Assembly: GCA_029257385.1 (NCBI GenBank)
Contig: JARIBS010000053.1
Span: forward strand, 1-40,937
Direction of reading: 5' to 3'
DNA: 40,937 bases
Source of the DNA: Thiorhodococcus sp.
Lineage (GTDB): Bacteria > Pseudomonadota > Gammaproteobacteria > Chromatiales > Chromatiaceae
Shown here: one piece after another, positions 8,298 through 15,338 of the stretch
Layout: every line of letters starts with the position of its first letter
Position numbering within the stretch: the first letter of the stretch is position 1
Notes under the pieces: model-generated
Database searches by the model: none
Seen by the model: only the letters and a program-made list of their open reading frames with translations
Told to the model about the DNA's origin: nothing
Position numbers and translations under genes: made by a program

Positions 8298-9371
8298 TTA
8301 GCCCCTCTCGAGCAACCTGCGTAAATCGATGACTGCGGCGTTGGCCCGTGCGATATAGGACGCCATGACCAGCGAGTGGTTGGCCATCGGTCCAAAACCA
8401 GTCCCGTTGAGAATCATCGGGCTCCAGATGGGATCCTGGGTGTCTTTGAGCTTGCGTATGATCTGTTGCAGTGACACCAGGGCGTTTTTGTCCTTGAGCA
8501 CACGCTCGAAGTCGATCTCCATCGCCTCAAGCGTCTGCATCAGCGCCCAAGTGTAGCCGCGGGCCTCGAAGAACATGTCATCGATCTTCGTCCATGGCGT
8601 CTTGCGGCTTTCCTCCTCGGGAACCGGCGTGGATTGAAGCGCACTCGGGTCACCCGCTAGATTAACGTTTAGATCGTATTGCCCGACCGCATAGGTCAAT
8701 CTCTGCGAGAGGTTGCCCAGGCGCTTCTCCACCAGTTGGAGATAGACCATCAGATTGTCTGCGCGGGCGAAGAACTGGCCGTCCTGCGACCGGTCATCCG
8801 TGAGGCGGGTGAAGTAGCGCTTGAGCGCATCGACACCTTTGCGATACTCCGACTCGGTCGAGGGCAGGATCCAGGAATCGGAATCGTAGTTGAATTGAGG
8901 CTGAGCGATTTGCAGATCCCTGTCTTCGGACGATTGAGATTGCGCGCGACTGAAATCGTTGCGCAATGAATCGGTAAGATCGCGCAGCTCCGTGATCACA
9001 CCGAACTCCCAATTCGGGATGTTATCGAGGTACACCCCAGGCGGAGTCAAGTCGTTGGTGAGGTAACCGCCGGGTTTGTCGAGCAGGGTCTCGGCAATTC
9101 CGATCGTCGCGGCGGCCGTATACGTGCCCACGACCAGCCGCGAGGTGTCGCCGCCTGCCAGCTCAGCCGCTTTCTCGCGCACATCGAACGACGGCGGCGT
9201 GCGCGACCAGATGATCCCAAGAATGATCACGACCACAAAATAGGTGATCAGGAAAAGACCAGCGGTCCACCAGATGCCCTTTTCTCTCCAGACACGTGGA
9301 TCGTAAAGCTCAACGATCTCTTTACTCTTCTTAGCGATCCCTTTCTTTTGGGGAGCGGTTTGCGTATTCAT
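8298..9371 (-). CDS. DUF2333 family inner-membrane protein
   Basis: The protein has 357 residues. A basic N-terminus (MNTQTAPQKKGIAKKSKEIV) is followed by one membrane helix at about 35-55 (TAGLFLITYFVVVIILGII) and a large, probably periplasmic, mostly helical domain. WSRTPPSFDVREKA, PGGYLTNDLTPPGVYLDNIPNWEFGVI and the ARADNL-YLQLVEKRLGNLSQRL segment match the DUF2333 family, found in many gammaproteobacteria and of unknown function. The start has a clear ribosome-binding site (GGAGAAA). It is transcribed toward cysC and ends at the double hairpin. No operon partner is visible. Confidence 0.8.
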   Translation of the reverse strand: MNTQTAPQKKGIAKKSKEIVELYDPRVWREKGIWWTAGLFLITYFVVVIILGIIWSRTPPSFDVREKAAELAGGDTSRLVVGTYTAAATIGIAETLLDKPGGYLTNDLTPPGVYLDNIPNWEFGVITELRDLTDSLRNDFSRAQSQSSEDRDLQIAQPQFNYDSDSWILPSTESEYRKGVDALKRYFTRLTDDRSQDGQFFARADNLMVYLQLVEKRLGNLSQRLTYAVGQYDLNVNLAGDPSALQSTPVPEEESRKTPWTKIDDMFFEARGYTWALMQTLEAMEIDFERVLKDKNALVSLQQIIRKLKDTQDPIWSPMILNGTGFGPMANHSLVMASYIARANAAVIDLRRLLERG

Positions 9372-9752
9372 CAGTTTCTCCGCGAGAGATCCCCGTCCTT
9401 CAGGTCGGGGAGGGATAGCGGCTGCGACAGCGCAGCCACCGGAAAAAGTGCAGGCTTTCCATCTGCTGGGCCGTGAGACTCTGCCCGTAAGGGCCTGGTG
9501 ACGGAGCCTTGCGGCTCGCTCCCCTCGCCGGTCTGCCGGCAGATTGCGCGCACATAATCAGTCCAAAACCCTTGCCTCAGTATCGATAATAACTGGTCTG
9601 CGACGACATGAGATAGAAGAGCGCGTTACGATAGCATGGCGCATGGGATTTGCGGCATCCCGATTGACCTCTCGCTCCAGCAGATTGAGCCACCTGAGAA
9701 ACCCACCATCTCTCGAAGAGACCGAGAGCTGAAAACTAAAAACCGAGACCCA
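9372..9752. mobile_element. Intergenic region with an IS200/IS605-like hairpin remnant
   Basis: At 9390-9411 the DNA reads CCCCGTCCTTCAGGTCGGGG between flanking T and A, a near-perfect hairpin. This word is typical of the structured ends of IS200/IS605-group elements carrying an OrfB/TnpB gene. A second small hairpin (GGCTGCG-ACAG-CGCAGCC, 9420-9437) follows. No tnpA or tnpB reading frame is left, so this is at most an element end, or a host repeat derived from one. The rest of the 380-bp region, up to the ABC ATPase start, shows no gene and no convincing promoter. Confidence 0.4.
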
Positions 9753-10490
9753 ATGCCCCCCACGTCAGAACTTACGCCTCCAACCGACCTACACGCCGCT
9801 CCAGTGCTAAGCGTGCGCGATCTCCACAAGGGTTACGCCGAGGGCGATGCAGCGCATCGGGTGCTCGATCAAGTGAGCTTCGCGGTCCAGCCCGGCGAGT
9901 GTGTCGCCCTGCTCGGTCGCAGCGGCTCAGGTAAGTCTACTCTGCTGAATCTTCTCGCGGGTATCGACCGGCCTGACCAGGGCAGTGTGGAGCTGCTTGG
10001 TCAGTGCTTGTCAACGCTCGACGAGCCAGATCTAACCTTATTGCGCCGACGTCATATTGGCTTCATTTATCAATTTTTCAACCTGATTCAAACCCTCAGT
10101 GTCGCCGAGAATCTGGCCCTGCCGCTCGAACTCAACGGCATCAAGCGCCGCGACGCCACGCCCCGCATCCAGGCGATGCTCGCCCGGCTGGGGCTAGAAT
10201 CGCGCAGCAACGCCTTTCCCGATCAGCTCTCCGGTGGCGAACAGCAGCGGGTCGCAATCGGACGCGCCCTGATCCATGAGCCAACGTTGGTGCTAGCCGA
10301 CGAACCGACCGGCAACCTCGACGCGCAGACCGGCGAGCAGATCCTGGAGCTGCTCTCGGAGCTGTTTCGCGAGCGCCGCCAAACGCTCATCCTCGTCACC
10401 CACAGCCAGGCGGTCGCGCGCATCGCCAACCGCGCGCTGACGCTCGAGCGCGGTCGGTTGACCGACTCCACACAGGCGCTGTCCTGGTGA
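9753..10490 (+). CDS. ABC transporter ATP-binding protein (YbbA/LolD/MacB type)
   Basis: The predicted protein has 245 residues starting at the ATG at 9753; an upstream in-frame ATG at 9636 would add 39 residues that do not look like this family. Walker A GRSGSGKST, Q-loop YQFFNLIQTLSVAENLALPLEL, signature LSGGEQQRVAIGRAL, Walker B LVLADEPTGNLD and the switch histidine in LVTHS are all present. The pattern is that of the MacB/LolD/YbbA group, which powers mechanotransmission permeases rather than substrate import. Its GTGA overlaps the start of the permease gene by 4 bp, so the two are translationally coupled and form one exporter-type complex at the inner membrane. Confidence 0.88.
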   Translation: MPPTSELTPPTDLHAAPVLSVRDLHKGYAEGDAAHRVLDQVSFAVQPGECVALLGRSGSGKSTLLNLLAGIDRPDQGSVELLGQCLSTLDEPDLTLLRRRHIGFIYQFFNLIQTLSVAENLALPLELNGIKRRDATPRIQAMLARLGLESRSNAFPDQLSGGEQQRVAIGRALIHEPTLVLADEPTGNLDAQTGEQILELLSELFRERRQTLILVTHSQAVARIANRALTLERGRLTDSTQALSW

Positions 10491-13033
10491 GCGCGAACAA
10501 GATCCTGATCAACGGCCTGCTGGCGCGCGCCAGTCTACGCTACCTGAGCCGCCACCCCTGGCAGGCGGGGCTTTCGATCCTCGGCATCGCGCTTGGGATC
10601 GCGGTGGTGATCGCCGTAGACATCGCCAATGCCAGCGCCGAGCGCGCCTTCGAGCTGTCGGTCGAGCAGATCGCCGGACGCGCGACGCACCAAATCGAGT
10701 CGGCCACCGGGCGCATTCCGGACGCGCTCTATGCCCAGCTCCTCGGTGAGCTGGATCTCCAGGACGCCTCGCCAGTCGTCGAGGCAACCGTACGCCTGCA
10801 AGACCAGACGTTCATCCTGCTCGGTCTGGATCTGCTCTCTTACGCAACGCTACGCGGGGTCGGCGCGGACACCCAACTGGCGGGGTCATCCCTGTCGCGG
10901 CTGCTGTCGGTGCCTGGCACGCTGATTCTTGGCGAGACCGATGCACAACGGCTCGGAACACGCCCCGGCGGCACGCTGACGCTGCACATCGGCGCGCGCA
11001 GCCAAGCGGTGGAGGTCGCCGGTGTGCTCACCGGCGAGGCGGCCCAAGGGATTGCTGGAATCGCCATCGCCGACATCGCGACCGCGCAGGAGCTGACCGA
11101 ACAGTCCGGCGCCATCGACCGTATCGACCTGGTGCTCGCTCCCGGCGATGCGTCAGACCTCGCACAGCGCCTCCCGGACGGTCTGCGGCTGGTCGAGTCC
11201 AGCCAGCGCAGCGAGTCACTGCGCCAGATGACGCGCGCTTTCAGCATCAACCTCTCGGCCATGAGTCTGCTGGCCATGCTGGTCGGCGGCTTCATCATCT
11301 ACAACACCATGACCTTCGCCGTGCTGCAGCGCCGACAACTGCTCGGCGCCTTGCGCACCCTGGGCTGCACCCGCGCCCAGCTCTTTGTACTGGTCACCAG
11401 CGAGGCGCTGGCGTTCGCCGCCATCGGCGCGGTGCTCGGGGTGGCGCTTGGCATTCTCACCGGCTGGGGGCTGGTTCAGCTCGTCATCCGCACCATCAAC
11501 GATCTCTATTTCGAACTGACCGTGGGCGCACTGTTCATCGGACCGCTGACGCTGATCAAGGGTGTCGGTATCGGATTCCTGGTGACCCTGATCGGGGCGC
11601 TCGGTCCGGCGCTCGAAGCCGCGCGCTCGCAACCACGCGAAGTGCTGCGCGAAAACAGCCTAGAGCGGCGCGGACAGGGCTGGGTCGGCTGGCTCGCCGC
11701 GCTGGGTCTGGCGCTGGTTGCCATCGGCTCACTCGCCGTGCTGATTCCGACGCGCTCATTGCCGTTTGGCTTTCTGGCCCTGATGCTCGTCATCCTCGGC
11801 TACAGCCTGTGCGTACCGGCGCTGCTGCGGGGGTTGACGCTGGCCATCTCACCGCTGCTTGGTCTGACCATCGGACTGCCCGGGCTGCTGGCCGCGCGCG
11901 GGATCGCCTCCTCCATCACCCGCACCGGCATCGCCGCCGCCGCCCTCACGATCGCGATCGCGACCACTGTCGGGGTCGGCGTGATGATCGACAGCTTCCG
12001 TGGCAGCCTCGTCGTCTGGCTCGAGACGACGTTGAGCAGTGATATCTATGTCGCTGCCGCCTCCGAGAACGGCAACCAGGAAGATCATCAACTTCCAGAC
12101 GGCATGCTGGAGACGCTGCGCGGCATCGATGGGATCGCCGGGATTGCCACGGGGCGTGGCGCCTCAATCACCACCCGCGCTGGACCGGTGCGGCTCCTCG
12201 CGCTCGGTGGCGCTTCGAGCGACGGTGGACGTGGTTTCGACCTCGCACCTGGCCACCGCACCGACGTCTGGGAGCGCTTCGAGCGCGGCGAGGTTCTGCT
12301 CGCTTCCGAGCCATTCGTCTACCATCGCGGTCTCGCCGTCGGCGAGCGGGTTTCGGTGTTCACCGGCCAGGGCTGGCTCGACATCGAGATCGGCGGGATT
12401 TTTCGCGACTACGGTTCCGACAGCGGGATGCTCGTGATGAGCCAACGCCGCTACGCCGAACTCTGGTCCGACGAGACGCTTTCCTCTCTGGGTCTGATGC
12501 TGCGCGCGGATGTCGATGGACAGGTGGTTCTCGAGGCGGTGCGCCAGGTGACCGAGTCGCATGACGCGCCGCTGCTGGTGAGCTTCAATGAAGACATCCG
12601 CGAGCGCTCGCTGACCATCTTCGATCGCACCTTCGCCATCACGCATATTCTGCGACTGCTGGCGATCGGCGTGGCCTTCGTCGGCATTCTCAGCGCGCTC
12701 ATGGCACTGGAACTCGAACGACGCCGAGAGCATGCAATCATGCGCGCGAGCGGGATGACGCGCGGTCAATTGATCCTGCTGATTCTGGTGCAGACGTCGA
12801 TCCTTGGCATCGTCGCCGGTCTGTTCGCGATTCCGCTGGGACTCATCATGGGCGACCTGCTGATCGAGGTGATTAATCTGCGCTCGTTTGGCTGGTCGAT
12901 GGAGATGCACATCGCGCCCTGGCCGCTGATCTCGGGCGTCCTGCTAGCCTGGCTGGCGGCCTTCCTGGCGGGCATCTATCCGGCCTTTCAGTCGGCCAAT
13001 GCGCAGCCTGCGGCGGCGTTGCGCGCGGAGTGA
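10487..13033 (+). CDS. FtsX-like ABC permease (YbbP type)
   Basis: The protein has 848 residues, with GTG start overlapping the ATPase stop by 4 bp. TM1 is at about 27-46, followed by a periplasmic domain of about 200 residues, then helix clusters at about 255-278, 298-333, 350-380, 400-470 and 485-505. A second periplasmic domain (about 510-715) is followed by three more helices at about 720-745, 765-798 and 812-838. Two FtsX/MacB-type units in one chain and a length near 800-850 match the YbbP-like permeases that partner YbbA-like ATPases. These are proposed to act on lipophilic or envelope-linked substrates; the actual substrate is not deducible. The gene converges on the DUF3334 gene with only 19 bp between stops and no visible terminator. 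Confidence 0.86.
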   Translation: MSANKILINGLLARASLRYLSRHPWQAGLSILGIALGIAVVIAVDIANASAERAFELSVEQIAGRATHQIESATGRIPDALYAQLLGELDLQDASPVVEATVRLQDQTFILLGLDLLSYATLRGVGADTQLAGSSLSRLLSVPGTLILGETDAQRLGTRPGGTLTLHIGARSQAVEVAGVLTGEAAQGIAGIAIADIATAQELTEQSGAIDRIDLVLAPGDASDLAQRLPDGLRLVESSQRSESLRQMTRAFSINLSAMSLLAMLVGGFIIYNTMTFAVLQRRQLLGALRTLGCTRAQLFVLVTSEALAFAAIGAVLGVALGILTGWGLVQLVIRTINDLYFELTVGALFIGPLTLIKGVGIGFLVTLIGALGPALEAARSQPREVLRENSLERRGQGWVGWLAALGLALVAIGSLAVLIPTRSLPFGFLALMLVILGYSLCVPALLRGLTLAISPLLGLTIGLPGLLAARGIASSITRTGIAAAALTIAIATTVGVGVMIDSFRGSLVVWLETTLSSDIYVAAASENGNQEDHQLPDGMLETLRGIDGIAGIATGRGASITTRAGPVRLLALGGASSDGGRGFDLAPGHRTDVWERFERGEVLLASEPFVYHRGLAVGERVSVFTGQGWLDIEIGGIFRDYGSDSGMLVMSQRRYAELWSDETLSSLGLMLRADVDGQVVLEAVRQVTESHDAPLLVSFNEDIRERSLTIFDRTFAITHILRLLAIGVAFVGILSALMALELERRREHAIMRASGMTRGQLILLILVQTSILGIVAGLFAIPLGLIMGDLLIEVINLRSFGWSMEMHIAPWPLISGVLLAWLAAFLAGIYPAFQSANAQPAAALRAE

Positions 13034-13052
13034 ATATCCGTTACGCGCGAAA

Positions 13053-13721
13053 CTAGATCCCCAGTTCGTCGAGCAAATCCTTATCGACGAGATCCTCACG
13101 GGTGATGCCCGGCATCCTCCCTCGGCTGGCTTCCTCGACGATCTGATCCGGGTCGATCTCCTCCCGGGCGAACTCGTGCAGCTTGATGAACTCGGTGCGA
13201 TCCATGGCCAGTTCCATGTAGAAAACATTGCGCCGCGCGGTGGTGAAGGAGACGCGCCGCGCCTGAGCGCGGTCGAGATTGGTGTCGATGCTGACCAGCA
13301 CCTCCTTGTTGATGGTGAGCATCTTGGGCTGATTCTGGTTGATCGAGACCATCAGCTCCTGTCCGACCTTGCTGGTGAAATCGCCGACGATCTGGTTCAT
13401 CAGCTCACCGAGTATATTGCCGACCTCGTCGGTGGTATGCAGGGTCGCCAACTCGGACTCGGGCATCCCCATGGCCATCATGTAGGCTCGATAGATCTCC
13501 ATGGCAGACTGCGCGGAAAAATTCATGATGACCAGCCCGGAGAAGCCGCCGTCGAATAGCACGAAGCAACCGATATCGGGTCGCAGACAGGTGCGTTTGA
13601 TGCGCTGCACCATGGGCGAATAATTGATCTCGGTACGCGTCGCGCTCGTGAGCACGCGCTTCACGGAGCCGCACAGCAACACCAGAACGTCATCTGTCGA
13701 TAAAGCCTTTGACTTGGTCAC
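13053..13721 (-). CDS. DUF3334 family protein (CheX-like)
   Basis: The predicted protein has 222 residues from a GTG at 13721, chosen because CAGGAAGA lies 8-9 bases upstream and because family members begin here. A longer frame to 13874 would add about 51 residues of unconserved sequence. Recognisable DUF3334 segments are LLCGSVKRVLTSAT, YSPMVQRI-KTCLRPDIGCF, VLFDGGFSGLVIMNF, LGELMNQIVGDFTSKV and the tail FYMELAMDRTEFIKLHEFA. The GELMNQIVGDF helix resembles the E-x-x-N motif helix of CheC/CheX phosphatases, so a link to chemotaxis-like signalling is possible but unproven. The protein is cytoplasmic, with no membrane segments. It stands alone. Confidence 0.78.
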   Translation of the reverse strand: MTKSKALSTDDVLVLLCGSVKRVLTSATRTEINYSPMVQRIKRTCLRPDIGCFVLFDGGFSGLVIMNFSAQSAMEIYRAYMMAMGMPESELATLHTTDEVGNILGELMNQIVGDFTSKVGQELMVSINQNQPKMLTINKEVLVSIDTNLDRAQARRVSFTTARRNVFYMELAMDRTEFIKLHEFAREEIDPDQIVEEASRGRMPGITREDLVDKDLLDELGI

Positions 13722-14105
13722 CAGTATTTCTTCCTGCGAATTAAATGCTTGAACCGAAGCGGCTGGCCCCCGCGCCGCCGTCCCGAAACGACCGTTCAGG
13801 ATGCTCTCGTCGAGCGCACGTCCGACACGGCCCTGACATCGGCGCAGGGCCGCAAGGTTCCGACCGGAACCCAACGCTGATGCGTCATAAGAAAATCCAT
13901 TGAGGACATCTCCCCGCTGCCACTGGATCTTCTACTGTAATTCGATTCGGCAGGATGTGATCACATCCACACCCAGCGCGAAATCTACTATATCTTTCAG
14001 CACTACCGCTGGGCTAGTGGGATGTGAAGTCTATGGAGAGCCGGTCAGGCCAGCGCCAGCAAGGGCTAGCTGTCGCATCCCGTGTGATTCTATTCCGCTA
14101 AGGAG
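13722..14105. promoter_or_regulatory. Intergenic region with a 16-bp perfect palindrome
   Basis: This 384-bp stretch carries no convincing gene. At 13953-13968 lies GGATGTGATCACATCC, a perfect palindrome containing TGTGATCACA. It resembles half-sites bound by CRP/FNR-type regulators but lacks their central spacer, so another dimeric repressor or activator is equally possible. It sits about 230 bp upstream of the DUF3334 start, the only intact gene reading away from it on the minus strand. A longer transcript leader for that gene would span 13722-13900. Confidence 0.35.
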
Positions 14106-14353
14106 TTATCCTTTGTTCCAGGCCCGCGAGGCGCTGCGCACACTCAGCGCTGAGCCTAATTGTTGGGCGATATCCTTATTGCGGCGCACAACCCGGACGA
14201 GAGTCCGTAACGCTTCATTGACTGATGCTGAATCGGGAAAAATCTCCGCTACGTCCGAATCGAGTAGTACTGTGGTGACTTTGCCCTCGAAGACTTTAGC
14301 GTACTTTCCGCGAACACCTCCCTGATGTTCGCGAAATCATATTCCTCGCGCAT
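14106..14353 (-). pseudogene. Frameshifted small antitoxin-like gene
   Basis: Two frames joined by a one-base lesion give a coherent protein of about 82 residues. The first frame reads MREEYDFANIRE from the ATG at 14353. The second reads GVRGKYAKVFEGKV, then LLDSDVAEIFPDSASV and NEALRTLVRVVRRN, ending with TAA at 14106-14108. The shift falls at GAGGTG near 14320, where one extra G would restore the frame. The EYDF-GVRGKYA-DVAEIFPDS-NEALR pattern is that of short antitoxin-like proteins common in toxin-antitoxin-rich genomes. No toxin partner remains. The IS1 remnant begins about 24 bp upstream of its start and has removed the natural leader and probably the promoter. Confidence 0.6.
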
Positions 14354-14376
14354 GTCGTCGTCTTCGTTAGTGGTGT

Positions 14377-15205
14377 GGTAGTGCCCTGATTCATAGGACG
14401 GCAGTGCTTTAAAAGTTTTGATTGACTGGAAGCGAAGCATTGTAATGATGGATAAAGCACCAAATCGCTCCAATATGATTATCAAATTTTTTAGAAAAGG
14501 AGCGTCCTTGTTCTCACTAAGCGTGAAATACGCTGACGAAGTGTACAATTAAAACGCTCAATATGGTTTGTTTGACTGCTCTCTTTTCCAACAGCCTGAT
14601 GACGTTTCGATGGAAAAATAAGCGCATATGCCGACCAAAAATCCGTATAGCTCATAGCACATTGACGATAGATCGATGACAGGGAGGCCCATAACGCTTT
14701 GGCGGATTTGGCGCTCCGGTCGCCGACATACACGCCGACAATCTCCCGAGTGCTTCGATCAATCGCTAGCTAAACCCATTGTTTGTTATTATGATTTCCG
14801 ACAAACGACCACAACTCATCGCACTCGATCGTGAGCTGTCCAGCCGATTTTTTTTACCTTGAGTTCGTGCGGGGTCTGCGTATATTTTTGATTGACATAT
14901 GTTTGCAGCCACGACTCTGGTACGCCGACTACACGGGCGATCCCGGCCAATGCAATGCGCTCTAATAGCAGGCGATCAATGAGGGATTTCTGATCCTCTG
15001 AGATCCGCACTTTCGCTGGATTGAGAACGAACTGTCGACCGCATTCTTTGCAACGATACATCTGCTTTTCAAGCGCATTGAAACCATTTTTAACAAGTTT
15101 TTTGGAATAGCAATCTGGGCAGTTCAACATTTGCGAGCAATTCCTTATCAAAAAATGCAGATCCGTTGATTTTAAATCAAACGAAATATCCTATCAATGA
15201 GTTGC
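14377..15205 (-). mobile_element. Degenerate IS1-family insertion sequence
   Basis: The element is AT-rich compared with its surroundings and about 830 bp long, close to normal IS1 size. The right end on the minus strand contains CAACTCATTGATAGGAT, which resembles the inner part of IS1 terminal repeats (CAACTTATTGATAG). The left end has CTGATTCATAGGAC, matching the right at about 11 of 14 positions. Exact outer ends and a target duplication could not be fixed, so the coordinates are approximate to about 15 bp. It carries one broken transposase gene and separates two damaged antitoxin genes. Confidence 0.65.
14409..15151 (-). pseudogene. IS1-family transposase, inactivated by three lesions
   Basis: The N-terminal part from 15151 has an InsA-type zinc-binding segment (CPDC, then CKECGRQF) followed by a helix-turn-helix (GIARVVGVPESWLQTYV). 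A run of eight A (14848-14855 on the plus strand as T) then shifts the frame. The next frame continues as LTIECDELWSFVGN and DRSTREIVGVYVGDRS, the InsB catalytic region, but has an in-frame TAG at 14770-14772 where the family has Trp. It continues through YTDFWSAY and NHIERFNCTLRQR. A second shift near 14495 is needed to read the C-terminus SKKFDNHIGAIWCFIHHYN, ending at 14409. The A-run could once have been a programmed frameshift site, but the nonsense codon and second shift show the gene is dead. Confidence 0.8.
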
Positions 15206-15258
15206 TTGCGCCCCTGCTCCCAACCTTGCAGGGTGCGAACCGAGACTCCGAGAAGCGC
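15172..15258 (-). pseudogene. 3' fragment of a HigA-type antitoxin gene
   Basis: The minus-strand frame ALLGVSVRTLQGWEQGRKQL ending with TAA at 15172-15174 matches the DNA-recognition helix and following WEQGR motif of HigA-like Xre antitoxins (typically LLGVSVRTLQ-WEQGRRQP). Sequence upstream (higher coordinates) does not continue the family. The final residues IDRIFRLI appear to come from the end of the IS1 element, which interrupts the gene just after the WEQGR-x-Q codons. Only this stub remains and no HigB toxin gene is adjacent. Confidence 0.55.
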
Positions 15259-15338
15259 CGCCGAGCAAGGCGGCACGACCCACTTTAACGACTGGCGTGA
15301 CAATCTGGTGCTGAGCTGGACGCACGTGCGCCTGCTCA

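Noticed and set aside
13900..14325. A 141-codon plus-strand frame
   Set aside because: The minus strand here encodes a coherent antitoxin-like protein across one frameshift, so the plus frame is its shadow.
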